Shown here one piece after another: positions 15,631 through 23,900 of a stretch of DNA of 37,993 nt. Numbering within the stretch: position 1 is the stretch's first letter; each line of letters opens with the position of its first letter. Under the pieces are notes generated by a model. The model was not told the origin of the DNA. It was given only the letters and a program-made list of their open reading frames with translations, and did no database searches. Origin of the DNA: a virus; IMG/VR virus record IMGVR_UViG_3300043403_000112, positions 1 through 37,993 of that record; one strand, 5' to 3'. The position numbers and the translations under genes are program-made.

Positions 15631-17724
15631 ATGACCGCCCAGCGCGTTTTGCACCGTCGCGATGCCACCGACAGCGGTCGCGTCTACCGCCGCTTCCGCG
15701 CAGTTGCGACGCAGGTGGCGGACGACGGCACGCTGCAACTGGTCGCGTCCACCGATGCGGCGGTGCCGATGGGATCCTGGCGCGAAGTGCTGGTGCACAC
15801 GCCGTCCGCGATCGACACCACGCGAGCCGCGTCGCTGCTGATCAATCACGATCCGAATCAGATTGCAGGCAGCGTCACCGGCTTCGCGATCGCCGACGGC
15901 GAACTGCGCTGCGTCGCGTCCGTGATGCCTGACGCGAAATTGGCCACCGGCGTCAGCGTGCGTGCGGCGGTCAACGCCGGCGCGCTGCGCGGCGTCTCGA
16001 TCGGCTACACCTACGACCTCAACGACGTCACCTATGACGAACCCCAGCGCACCGTCACGGTGAAACGCTGGCAGGCGCTCGAAGTCAGCCTGACCCCCAT
16101 CCCTGCGGACGCCAACGCCGGCGTGCGCGCTTGCCCCTTCGACGCTGACGCCACCGGCGCCAGCACCAATCCCCAACCAAGGAATCCCGCCGTGCACAAA
16201 ATCACTCTCCGCGCCCTCCTGGCCCTGGCCGCGACCTTCGCGCACCTCAAAGATGCCCTGGCCGCGCGCGCCGAGATCGTCGCCGCCGACAGCGACGCCA
16301 CCGCCGTCGGTGAACGCGACCTGCGCGCCTGGGCCGATGCTCAGCCCAAACCCGGCGTCGCGCCCGTCGCCACACACGACGAAAGCGCCCGCGCCGAACA
16401 GATCGCCGACAGCCGCGAACTTGCCAAGATGGCCGAGTCGCACGGCCTGACCGCGTCCGACTACGTCGGCATGCGCAAGTCCGAAGCGCAGGCCAAGATG
16501 CTGGTCGATCTCGCCGCCAAGCGCGCGACCACGCCGCCCACGCAGGCGATCACCCGCGTCGCCGTCGATACCGTCGACAAGGCCCGCGACGCCGCCATCG
16601 GCGCCGTACTGCACCGCGCGAACCTGACCGGCGACCGCTTCGCCGCGATCCAGAACAACAACCCGCTGCGCGGCCGCAGCATGCTGGACATCGTGCGCGG
16701 CTTCGCGCGTATGTCCGGCGAAGTCGGCTGCGAAGACTGGTCGAAAACCGATCTGGCGTGGTACGCCCTGGGCCGCCGCGAGATGATCAGCGGTGCCCGC
16801 GCCGCCAACGTCGGCATCAGCGACTTCACCAGCTTTGTCTTCCTCGACGCGATCAACAAGGCCGCGCTCGCTGGTTACGAAATGGGATCGTCCAGCGTGC
16901 GCTTCCAGCAACTGGTCGACGTGCAGCGCGTCGCTGATTTCAAGACCTTCAACATCGGCACCCTGTCGGCCGGCAACCTGGTCAAGACGGCGGAAAACGC
17001 CGCCTTCCCCGAACTCGACAAGTCGGAAGGTAAGTATTCCAGCGCGTTGAAGATGTGGGGCGGCACCATGTCGCTGTCGTTGCAGGCGCTGGTCAGCGAC
17101 GACACCGCCCAGTTCGAACGCAACCTGCGCATGGCCGGCGTGCTCGCGCTCAAGACGGTCGACAAACGCGTCTTCCAGAAACTGATGATGGGCACGTCGA
17201 CCGACGAAGCGGTCTCGACCTGGACCAGCAACACCACCCCGAGCGCGACGATCGCCTACAACACCGCCGACACGGGATACGCCGCGCGGCAGAACGTCGG
17301 CAAGGTGCGCGCCGCCTTGCAAAACAAGGTTGGCCTCGACGGCAATCCGCTGGGCACCGCGCCGCGTTTCCTGGTCTGCGGCCCCACGCGCGAACAGGAA
17401 GCGATCGGCCTGATGTCGGTCGCGCCCGGCCAGCAGACCTCGCAGAACCCGTCGCTGCAAGTCGTCGCCAGCGCCTGGCTGGAAGCTGCGGCCCTCGCCG
17501 GCAACAGCGCGACCAGCTATTACCTGTTGGCCGACCCCAAAGAGGTGACCGGTCTGATGCTGTCCTACCTGACGGGCATGGACACCATCCAAGTGATGGA
17601 ATACGACGCCGGCGCCGTCGCCGCGCGCAACTGGAAATTGTTCCTGCCGTTCGAGGCCGACCTGCCGTCCATCTCGGTTGCTGGCACCAACACCATCGCC
17701 GCCGCACAGCAGGGCACGCCCTGA
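15631..17724 (+). CDS. Prohead protease / major capsid protein fusion
   Basis: A 697-residue fusion. Residues 1-185 are an S78-type prohead protease: LLINHDPNQIAGSV supplies the catalytic His (about 72), ALRGVSIGY the Ser (about 122), and WQALEVSLTPIPADANAG closes the domain. Residues about 230-697 are a HK97-like major capsid protein, with FQQLVDVQRVADFKTFNIG, KYSSALKMWGGTMSLSLQAL, RFLVCGPTREQEA and MEYDAGAVAARNWKLFLP. The protease would mature the shell after assembly. The ATG at 15631 is chosen over an in-frame GTG at 15580 because the latter lies in the palindromic element. An internal ribosome-binding site and GTG at residue 188 may yield capsid protein alone. Confidence 0.88.
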   Translation: MTAQRVLHRRDATDSGRVYRRFRAVATQVADDGTLQLVASTDAAVPMGSWREVLVHTPSAIDTTRAASLLINHDPNQIAGSVTGFAIADGELRCVASVMPDAKLATGVSVRAAVNAGALRGVSIGYTYDLNDVTYDEPQRTVTVKRWQALEVSLTPIPADANAGVRACPFDADATGASTNPQPRNPAVHKITLRALLALAATFAHLKDALAARAEIVAADSDATAVGERDLRAWADAQPKPGVAPVATHDESARAEQIADSRELAKMAESHGLTASDYVGMRKSEAQAKMLVDLAAKRATTPPTQAITRVAVDTVDKARDAAIGAVLHRANLTGDRFAAIQNNNPLRGRSMLDIVRGFARMSGEVGCEDWSKTDLAWYALGRREMISGARAANVGISDFTSFVFLDAINKAALAGYEMGSSSVRFQQLVDVQRVADFKTFNIGTLSAGNLVKTAENAAFPELDKSEGKYSSALKMWGGTMSLSLQALVSDDTAQFERNLRMAGVLALKTVDKRVFQKLMMGTSTDEAVSTWTSNTTPSATIAYNTADTGYAARQNVGKVRAALQNKVGLDGNPLGTAPRFLVCGPTREQEAIGLMSVAPGQQTSQNPSLQVVASAWLEAAALAGNSATSYYLLADPKEVTGLMLSYLTGMDTIQVMEYDAGAVAARNWKLFLPFEADLPSISVAGTNTIAAAQQGTP
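16179..16194 (+). promoter_or_regulatory. Internal ribosome-binding site and GTG start in the protease-capsid gene
   Basis: AAGGA (16179-16183), eight bases, then GTG (16192-16194), in frame with the fusion and exactly between the protease and capsid parts. The same AAGGA-spacer-start pattern precedes the ATGs at 6018, 9526 and 23255. Initiation here would give a capsid protein of about 510 residues beginning HKITLRALLA after the start Met. Confidence 0.55.
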
Positions 17725-17741
17725 TCAATGACCGCATCCGC

Positions 17742-17771
17742 GCCGGGCGGCGATCACGATCGTCGCCCGGC
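17742..17771. terminator. Hairpin downstream of the capsid gene
   Basis: Fourteen-base arms GCCGGGCGGCGATC and GATCGTCGCCCGGC with one G-T mismatch lie 18 nt after the capsid stop. There is no T-run, so this is more likely an attenuator or mRNA-stabilising structure than a full intrinsic terminator. Confidence 0.5.
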
Positions 17772-17821
17772 CGCTGCCGCCACCACCCAACCATCCCAAC
17801 CCTTTCGCGAAAGAACATCCC

Positions 17822-18625
17822 ATGACCATCCGTTTCAGCGACTCTGCCGGCGCCATCACCGGATCGATCACCGCCACCGCCATGGCCGCCGCCCTCATGG
17901 GCGACGTCTACGGCATCGCCCACAACACCACGACCAGCGCCGACAACGCGGTGCAGATGCAGATGAAGCGCATCCTGGGATTCCCCAAGGACACCGGCCA
18001 CGCCTGGCGCGCGGGCGATCAGCTCTATTACGACGCGACCGCCGTCAAAGCGACGCGCACGCCCGGCCCGTACATCCTGGGCAAGGCGGTCGCCGCCGCG
18101 ACGGCCGGCGCCACCACCGGTGATCTGCTGATCGATGCGCGCGTCGGTTCGTTGCTCGGCGCGCAGTTGGTCGCATCGGCCGCCGTCACCAACACGATCA
18201 CCGAAACCGCCTTCGACAAGACCGTCGTCATCCCCGCCGCCTATCTGGCCGATGGCGCCGTCCTGCGCATTCGCGCGCAGGCGATCGCCACCGCGACCAA
18301 CAGCACTGACACCCTGGCGCTGCGGCTGCGCATCGCCGGCACCAGCGTCGTCCTGACGACCGCGCTGGACGTCGCCAACAACGACATCGGCGTGATCGAC
18401 GCGCTGGTGACGATCCGCACTGACGGTGCGGGCGGCACGATGGTCGCCTCGGGATCGTGGAACACCGGCGTCCCCGGCACCGCCACCGCGCGCGCGTTCG
18501 CTCTGGCCAGCACTGCGATCGACACCACCGCCGCGATCACCGTCGACGTCACCGCGACGTGGTCGGTGGCCAACGCCGGCAACTCGTGCCGCCTGGATCA
18601 GCTCGTCGTCGAACGCGTCGGCTGA
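17822..18625 (+). CDS. DUF2190-type capsid decoration protein with extra C-terminal domain
   Basis: A 267-residue protein directly after the capsid gene. Residues 1-107 match the DUF2190 pattern (GDVYGIAHNTTT, KRILGFPKDTGHAWRAGDQLYYD, then YILGKAVAAATAGATTGDLL), small beta proteins that decorate phage heads. Residues about 108-267 form a separate beta domain (AAVTNTITETAFDK, IPAAYLADGAVLRIRAQAIA, NSTDTLALRLRIAGT) found in other phage surface proteins. The fusion would put an exposed appendage on each decoration unit. GAAAGAA precedes the ATG. Hairpins lie on both sides of the gene. Confidence 0.72.
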   Translation: MTIRFSDSAGAITGSITATAMAAALMGDVYGIAHNTTTSADNAVQMQMKRILGFPKDTGHAWRAGDQLYYDATAVKATRTPGPYILGKAVAAATAGATTGDLLIDARVGSLLGAQLVASAAVTNTITETAFDKTVVIPAAYLADGAVLRIRAQAIATATNSTDTLALRLRIAGTSVVLTTALDVANNDIGVIDALVTIRTDGAGGTMVASGSWNTGVPGTATARAFALASTAIDTTAAITVDVTATWSVANAGNSCRLDQLVVERVG

Positions 18626-18634
18626 TTCCACCCT

Positions 18635-18657
18635 GACCGCACGCCGTGCGCGCGGTC
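18635..18657. terminator. Hairpin before gene 18670
   Basis: GACCGCACGC and GCGCGCGGTC pair around CGT with one mismatch, ending 12 nt before the next ATG and just upstream of its AAAGG. No T-run follows. It may attenuate readthrough or occlude the next ribosome-binding site. Confidence 0.4.
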
Positions 18658-18669
18658 TGAAAGGCGCGC

Positions 18670-19419
18670 ATGGCGATCAAGGCGAATGACGTGATCTACC
18701 TCCCGGTCACCCTGGCGACGCTCGCCGGGGTGCCGGTGTCATTCGCGACCAAGGCGGCGCTGCTGGCCGCCGGATTCGCCTTCGGCTACCGCGTCAGCGG
18801 CGCCGCCGTGTCCTCGCCCACCTGGTCGTGGAACGTCATCAATGCCGCCACCGGCGAACATGAAATCGCCCTCACCGTCGCCGACGGCAAAGCCGACGCC
18901 GTCCTGCGCCCGCCGTTCGGCTATCGCTGCAACGTCGCGTCATGGATCCTCGACGTGGAATCGAACGACCTCGACGCGATCGCCAGTGCCGTGCTGTCGT
19001 CCTCGGGCACCTCGATCGTCACCGCTGGCATCAGCACCGGGCGCCTCGACGACTGGATCCAAGCCGACGACTACGCGCACACCGGGCTGGTCGTACCGCT
19101 TGGCGCGCTCAGCAAGGTCGGCCTGTCCGATCTCACCGGCAGCCCAACCCTGACCTGCGGCGCGAAACAATACTGGCCCACCAAGAACGCCGCCGACACC
19201 GAAGAAATCCGCTTCGTCGTCACCGTCACTGACGGCGCCAATCGCGTGGTCAAGATCACCAGCACCTGGGCCGCCGCCCTCTCGTTCAACGCCGGCATCG
19301 TCTTGGCCACCGCAGAAAAGCGGTCGTACAAAGTGGACCTGTCAGTCAGCAATGCCGGCCTCAAACAAACCGTCGGCCAGTACGATCTCGATCTCAAATG
19401 GCAGGCGGACACGCAATGA
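18670..19419 (+). CDS. Hypothetical phage structural protein
   Basis: A 249-residue protein with an AAAGG site before its ATG. The sequence is beta-rich with no recognised domain; notable segments are TWSWNVINAATGEHEIALTV, RPPFGYRCNVASWILDVES and VKITSTWAAALSFNAGIVLA. Position between the decoration gene and small head-proximal genes suggests a virion part. Its stop overlaps the next ATG. Confidence 0.55.
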   Translation: MAIKANDVIYLPVTLATLAGVPVSFATKAALLAAGFAFGYRVSGAAVSSPTWSWNVINAATGEHEIALTVADGKADAVLRPPFGYRCNVASWILDVESNDLDAIASAVLSSSGTSIVTAGISTGRLDDWIQADDYAHTGLVVPLGALSKVGLSDLTGSPTLTCGAKQYWPTKNAADTEEIRFVVTVTDGANRVVKITSTWAAALSFNAGIVLATAEKRSYKVDLSVSNAGLKQTVGQYDLDLKWQADTQ

Positions 19420-19637
19420 TCGCCACCGCCGCCCCCAATCCCTCCAGCGCCGAGACCGCCGCCCTGCTCGGCAATCTCGCCGACGTGTCCGCCGGCCAGA
19501 TCGCGCCGCTGTTGCCCAAGCGCCAGACGATCGGCGCTGCCCTGGCCACCGCGCGCACCGTGCAACAGGCCCACCGCGCGCTGCGGTTCGTGCCCGACGT
19601 GAACGCCATGCGATCCACCTATTTCCTAGGACGATAA
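19416..19637 (+). CDS. Small helical hypothetical protein
   Basis: A 73-residue ORF; the ATG at 19416 overlaps the previous stop as ATGA, which decides against the longer start at 19398. The composition is Ala-rich and helical (SSAETAALLGNLADVSAGQI, then GAALATARTVQQAHRALR). No family is recognised. It could be a small head-completion or scaffold-like protein, with no direct evidence. Confidence 0.55.
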   Translation: MIATAAPNPSSAETAALLGNLADVSAGQIAPLLPKRQTIGAALATARTVQQAHRALRFVPDVNAMRSTYFLGR

Positions 19638-19640
19638 CCC

Positions 19641-20081
19641 ATGCCCGGCCAGAATACGATCCCCCGCTATCCGTCGTCGCACACCACCGCGCACGTCTCG
19701 ATCGCCACCGCCAACACCAACCGCGACGGCACCGGCACCGTTGGCACGCTGTACACCGCAGCAGCGACCACCGCTGGCGGCGCTGGCGCGAAGGTGCGAT
19801 CGATCTCGATCAAGGCCACTGGCACCACCACCGCTGGCATGGTGCGCTTCTTCCGCCATGACGGCACCAACTTCTTCCTGATCCGCGAAATCGACATCGC
19901 CGCATTCACGCCGTCGGGCACAGTCAAGGGCGCCGCGATCACCACCACCGAAGGCGCCGACGTCAACGGCCAACTGTCGGTCGACTGGGATCTCAAGCCC
20001 GGCGATTCGATCCGGTGCAGCACGCACAACGCCGAGACGTTCCACGTCACGGCCAACGTGGACGTCTACGACGCGACCTGA
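19641..20081 (+). CDS. Conserved phage virion protein
   Basis: A 146-residue beta-sandwich-type protein of a family common beside phage fibre genes: HVSIATANTNRDGTGTVGTL, ISIKATGTTTAGMVRFFRHD, AAFTPSGTVKG and CSTHNAETFHV. An AGGA site precedes the ATG. Relatives are annotated as structural or fibre-associated without proven function. The last base of its stop is the first base of the next ATG. Confidence 0.7.
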   Translation: MPGQNTIPRYPSSHTTAHVSIATANTNRDGTGTVGTLYTAAATTAGGAGAKVRSISIKATGTTTAGMVRFFRHDGTNFFLIREIDIAAFTPSGTVKGAAITTTEGADVNGQLSVDWDLKPGDSIRCSTHNAETFHVTANVDVYDAT

Positions 20082-20554
20082 TGCCGCTGCCCGCCGTCAA
20101 TCGCATTGCCCCGGGACTGGTCCAAGGCTGGAACGCGCGCCTAGGCGCGCCCGAGTGGATGTCGCTGTCCCGCGCGCTGGCGTTGGCCAGGTCGGGCATC
20201 GTCAGCGTCAGCGGCGGCATCGGTTATGCTGGCGGCGCTGGCGGCGCCGTCACGCAGGCCACCAGCAAATCGACCGGCGTGACGCTGAACAGGATCTGCG
20301 GACAAATCACGCTGCACAACGCCGCGCTGGCGCCGACCACCAGCGTCGGCTTCACCGTCACCAACAGTGCGATCGCCGCGACCGACACCGTCGTCGTCAC
20401 CATCGCCAGCGGTGCCACTGCCGACAGCTACACCGTCACCGTCGACGCCACCGCTGCGGGAAGCTGTCGCATCAGCTTGCGCAACTACACCGCCGGATCG
20501 TTGGGCGAAGCCCTGGTCCTGAATTTCACGGTGATCAAAGGTTCCGCCACATGA
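20081..20554 (+). CDS. Phage virion protein with conserved beta module
   Basis: A 157-residue protein starting at a TGATG junction. After about 50 residues it contains a widespread phage module: GGAVTQATSKSTGVTLNRIC, GQITLHNAALAP, VGFTVTNSAIAATDTVVV, CRISLRNYTAGSLGEALVLN, ending NFTVIKG. The module is usually the C-terminal part of virion appendage proteins. The exact site on the particle is unknown. Confidence 0.7.
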   Translation: MPLPAVNRIAPGLVQGWNARLGAPEWMSLSRALALARSGIVSVSGGIGYAGGAGGAVTQATSKSTGVTLNRICGQITLHNAALAPTTSVGFTVTNSAIAATDTVVVTIASGATADSYTVTVDATAAGSCRISLRNYTAGSLGEALVLNFTVIKGSAT

Positions 20555-20766
20555 CCGCCACACCCGGACCTTTACCCGCGATCTCGGAACGCACGCAACT
20601 GCGCGTGCCGATCATCACCGTGGTCACGGCGATTCTGCTGGCCCTGGCCGGCGGCCTGTGGTTCGTCTACCAACGCACCGAACGCATCGCCGTCATCGAA
20701 TCACGCATCGAAGACGTGCGCGATTCGATCCGCGATCTGCGCGACCTGATTCGGAGCAAACCATGA
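20551..20766 (+). CDS. Small membrane protein, possible holin or inner-membrane spanin
   Basis: A 71-residue protein with one strong membrane segment (about 19-40: VPIITVVTAILLALAGGLWF) followed by a charged amphipathic helix (IAVIESRIEDVRDSIRDLRD). One N-terminal membrane helix plus a coiled coil, directly followed by a lipoprotein gene, resembles an i-spanin/o-spanin pair, though small phage membrane proteins of this shape also act as holins. It overlaps both neighbours (ATGA). Confidence 0.6.
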   Translation: MTATPGPLPAISERTQLRVPIITVVTAILLALAGGLWFVYQRTERIAVIESRIEDVRDSIRDLRDLIRSKP

Positions 20767-21230
20767 TCCGCACCGTCACCGTCGTCGCCGTGCTCGCGCT
20801 GCTGTGCGGGTGTTTCCGCTCGGAACAGCAGACGCAGACCCAGGGCGTGCTGCGCGGCACGCTCAACGGCCAACCGGTCGAGCTGAAGGTGGTGCTGGGC
20901 ACCGACACGCAGACCGCCACGGGCGTCGATCTGATCGCGGCGCTGCAATCGACCATGCAGGCCGTGCGCGGCGATCTGCTGGGCGCGGTCGATCGCCTGA
21001 AACCACCGCCGTTGCCGGCGATGCTGCAAGACCCCGATCGACTGATTGCCGCCATCGGCGCCGGCGTTCCGAAGCCCGACACGCTGCCGACTGGCACCGC
21101 CCTGGGCGGCGCCGGTGCCGCGCTGGCCTGGGCGATCGCGCAGACGCTCGCCGCGCGCCACCACAAACGCGACGCCGACGAAGGCTGGCAGCGCGCGCTG
21201 AACACCACGCCACCGGCAGAGCGAGCCTAG
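20763..21230 (+). CDS. Phage lipoprotein, possible lysis partner
   Basis: A 155-residue protein with a classic lipoprotein signal: basic MIRTV start, hydrophobic core VVAVLALL and lipobox LCGC with Cys at residue 17. The mature protein begins FRSEQQTQTQG, so Ser/Glu near the cleavage site may favour outer-membrane delivery. A second hydrophobic stretch (GGAGAALAWAIAQTLAA) lies near the C-terminus. Coupled to the upstream membrane protein, it may complete a lysis or envelope-modifying pair. The longer overlapping frame here belongs to the next gene's frame and is not used. Confidence 0.65.
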   Translation: MIRTVTVVAVLALLCGCFRSEQQTQTQGVLRGTLNGQPVELKVVLGTDTQTATGVDLIAALQSTMQAVRGDLLGAVDRLKPPPLPAMLQDPDRLIAAIGAGVPKPDTLPTGTALGGAGAALAWAIAQTLAARHHKRDADEGWQRALNTTPPAERA

Positions 21231-21232
21231 CC

Positions 21233-23242
21233 GTGGCCGTCGTCACCTCACTGACGGGCGCAGCCTGGCCAACCAGCGGCACCGCGACCACTGGCACCAC
21301 CGGCCTGTCGTCGATCTCCGGCTTTACCCACGTCGGCAGCACCGACGTGCCCGCCGGATCCGGCGCCAATGGATACCTGAAGGGGGCCGACAATTCCGGG
21401 ACGACCTTTCGCATCGACGGCACCGGCGTGCCGTTGCAGTCCGGCACCGAATACTGCATCAGCTTCTGGTTTCGCGCCGCGCGCACGGCGTCGGCGCTGC
21501 CGGCCAACGGCACGCCCGACACCTGCTTCGTTGTGTCGTCCGGCGGCACCAAGCTGCGCATCAATCACAACATCATCACGACGGCCAGCGCACCAGGTCT
21601 GTGTCCGCAACTCGACGAATTCCTAACCGGCGGCACTACCGACGGCATCAGCAGCCTGGGCGGCGCCGGCTATCCGGTGATCTCGTTCGACCGTTGGTGC
21701 CGCGTCGACATCTACCTCACCAAGGACGCCGCCGTCGGCGTCTTCGCGCTCTACGTCAACGGCTGCCTGTTGCAGCGCGCGTCCGGCCTGCCGACGTCTG
21801 GGGAAATCACCCTCGGCCAACTCGGCGCCGAGTGGCAGATTTATGGCGGTGCGGTCTCGGGCCTGCGCTGGGAAATCTGCGCGCCGATCATCAGCTACGA
21901 CGCGCTGCCCAGCATCCGCCCGCTGCACACGCTGAACCCCAGCACCGCACTCGTCACGCAATGCCATCCGGTGGGCATTATCAATCAAACCGCCGGCGGT
22001 TTCTGGAACACCGCCGGCACGGCCACCGCCACGTCCACCGAATATGCCACCTCGGGCCTTAACCCCGCCCGCAAGCGTGTGGTCTACACCGGCGCCGCGT
22101 CGGCGACCTGGTCGCAGACCTTGATCGACCAGGTCGGCACGTTGCCGTTCAATTCTGGCGGCTGGGCAACGCTGGTGCTTCCCGGCCTGCTGTTTCGTGG
22201 CACCAGCGCCACCGGCCAGATCGTGGTCAAGACCACGGGCGGCGCGGCGCTGCTGACGCTCGACGTCACGGGCGGCCAACTCAAATTGGCAGCAGCCAAC
22301 AAGATCGCCTGGACGCAGGCCGATCGCTACGTCGTCGCGATTCACTTTTCGTCCAGTGGCTCGGTCAAGGTCACGATCAACGACGCCACGGCCAACAACA
22401 GCGCGACCAACGGCGGCAGCGCCGACCTGGGCGCATGGACGCCGCAAGCGATCGGCGTGGTCACGATCAGCGGCGTGCTGGGCAGCGACGCACTCAGCCA
22501 GGACGCCGACGGCGTCTACGTGTGCAAGGAATTCGACGCCGTTGGCGTCGACTCCTTGTCGCAAGACGTGGCCAACGCCCTGACCCCGTCGCTGTCCATC
22601 CCAAATCATGTCGGCGCCACCTACGGACAGTTCCCGGAATCCTTCGCGATTCCCGACGCGCCGTGGCGTAACCGCCCCAGCGGGCAGGTGCGCCGATTCG
22701 CGTTGTTCGTAATCGGGCGCAGCGGTCAATCGCGCACCGACCTCCAAAACAATGTCTTGGCAAACTGGACGCACACGCGTGGCGTCTGCGTGGTCAACAT
22801 CGATGGCGGATCGATCAATGACATCAACGCCATCGACAACAGCACCGCCGCGCGCGACACCATCGTCGCCACGCTGGCCGGCCAGATCGTATCGATGTGC
22901 ACCCTGATCTTGGCCAGCACCGCCAACCGCGTGTGGCTAACCACGATGATTCCGCGCGTGCAGGGCAGCACCTACACCGCCACGGAATTGCAGGGCATCA
23001 ACCTGTACAACATCCAGCTGCGTGCCCTGGCGCGCAGTCAGCAGGTGGGCGGCCGCCTGCGATTCTCAGACGTCGCCCTGGCGCAGGTTGGCGCCGAAGC
23101 CGCGATGTTCACCGGCGGTGACGACACGCATTTCAACGCCACGGGCGACGACACCTACGCCACCAAGATGGCACTGCTGGAAGCCGCGCTGTCGAACAAC
23201 ACCCCGCACCGATCCGGCATCGGCATCACCGCCGGCATCTAA
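21233..23242 (+). CDS. LamG-like / SGNH-like virion adhesin
   Basis: A 669-residue protein starting from a GTG two bases after the lipoprotein stop. Two lectin-like beta-sandwich regions are likely: residues 1-200 (YCISFWFRAARTA, CRVDIYLTKDAAVGVFALYV) and about 205-430 (RYVVAIHFSSSGSVKVTIND). The C-terminal part from about 480 resembles SGNH hydrolases: VIGRSGQSRTDL fits block II, DGGSINDI block III and DDTHFNATGDD block V with the catalytic Asp-His. No GDS block I nucleophile is visible. It probably binds or deacetylates surface glycans, in a spike or fibre. Confidence 0.65.
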   Translation: MAVVTSLTGAAWPTSGTATTGTTGLSSISGFTHVGSTDVPAGSGANGYLKGADNSGTTFRIDGTGVPLQSGTEYCISFWFRAARTASALPANGTPDTCFVVSSGGTKLRINHNIITTASAPGLCPQLDEFLTGGTTDGISSLGGAGYPVISFDRWCRVDIYLTKDAAVGVFALYVNGCLLQRASGLPTSGEITLGQLGAEWQIYGGAVSGLRWEICAPIISYDALPSIRPLHTLNPSTALVTQCHPVGIINQTAGGFWNTAGTATATSTEYATSGLNPARKRVVYTGAASATWSQTLIDQVGTLPFNSGGWATLVLPGLLFRGTSATGQIVVKTTGGAALLTLDVTGGQLKLAAANKIAWTQADRYVVAIHFSSSGSVKVTINDATANNSATNGGSADLGAWTPQAIGVVTISGVLGSDALSQDADGVYVCKEFDAVGVDSLSQDVANALTPSLSIPNHVGATYGQFPESFAIPDAPWRNRPSGQVRRFALFVIGRSGQSRTDLQNNVLANWTHTRGVCVVNIDGGSINDINAIDNSTAARDTIVATLAGQIVSMCTLILASTANRVWLTTMIPRVQGSTYTATELQGINLYNIQLRALARSQQVGGRLRFSDVALAQVGAEAAMFTGGDDTHFNATGDDTYATKMALLEAALSNNTPHRSGIGITAGI

Positions 23243-23254
23243 AGGACCACGACC

Positions 23255-23500
23255 ATGACCACCACCGGCCCACGCGATCCCGCCTATGGCGGTTTCACCA
23301 TCACCGAAGCTGACACCGACTTGGCGACCAACGCCCGCTTTTTTTACGTCGGCGTCGGCGGCACGGTAAAGATCACCACCGTCGACGGCAATGTTTTGAC
23401 TCTGGTCGGGATTCCTGCCGGCACCTTCGTGCCGATCAGCGTCAAACGCATCTGGCTGACCGGCACCGTCACCGCCACCAGCTTCGTTGGATTCCTCTGA
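23255..23500 (+). CDS. Spike base protein, RCAP_rcc01079-like
   Basis: An 81-residue protein with AAGGA before its ATG. It matches the small beta-rich spike-base family known from the Rhodobacter gene transfer agent: ITEADTDLATNARFFYVGVG, GTVKITTVDGNVLTLVGIPA, PISVKRIWLTGTVTATSFV. In GTA particles such a protein anchors head spikes. Directly following a large adhesin gene, it is likely the base for that adhesin; this pairing is inference. Confidence 0.75.
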   Translation: MTTTGPRDPAYGGFTITEADTDLATNARFFYVGVGGTVKITTVDGNVLTLVGIPAGTFVPISVKRIWLTGTVTATSFVGFL

Positions 23501-23507
23501 GACCCTG

Positions 23508-23900
23508 ATGTCGTTTCGGTCGAACATCCAAACTGCGGTGCGCAACGTGATCGCCATCGCCGGCGAAACGTGGCAGTACCGTCGTCTGACCAGCGGCGCA
23601 GCCGCTAGCACGCGCACGTATGGCACCGCGACCGACGTCACTGCATCGATCAGCCTGCGCAGCGCGGCCGAAGAATTCGACGAACAGCGCGGCGGATGGA
23701 AACGCATCGAGCGCGCCCAACTGGCGATCAGCGATGCGCTGGCCGAACTGCACCAGGGCGACCAGGTCAAAGACCCCAACGCTGTGTGGTGGTCGATCGA
23801 AGGCATCGTGCGCAGCGACGAACGATGCGGCGCGATCATCTACGACATCCGCCGCGAGATCACCCTGCGCGCCGAAGCCAACCGGCAGGGGGGTGTCTGA
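23508..23900 (+). CDS. Putative head-tail connector
   Basis: A 130-residue protein. The series WQYRRLTSGAAASTRTYGTA, then WKRIERAQLAISDALAELHQ, GDQV and WWSIEGIVRSDERCGAIIYD resembles head-completion or neck proteins of siphophages (gpFII-like position). It is followed by a terminator-like gene, which strengthens a neck assignment. Start: ATG at 23508; an in-frame ATG-like codon at 23487 lies inside the upstream gene. Confidence 0.6.
   Translation: MSFRSNIQTAVRNVIAIAGETWQYRRLTSGAAASTRTYGTATDVTASISLRSAAEEFDEQRGGWKRIERAQLAISDALAELHQGDQVKDPNAVWWSIEGIVRSDERCGAIIYDIRREITLRAEANRQGGV

Noticed and set aside
15574-17592. 672-codon open frame on the - strand across the capsid gene
   Set aside because: It mirrors the protease-capsid gene and is explained by high GC and lack of stops in the antisense frame; the + strand product has clear family motifs.
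20804-21232. Longer start for the LamG/SGNH-like gene reading through the lipoprotein gene
   Set aside because: This part is Arg-rich shadow sequence; the lipoprotein frame has a clear signal, and a GTG follows its stop.
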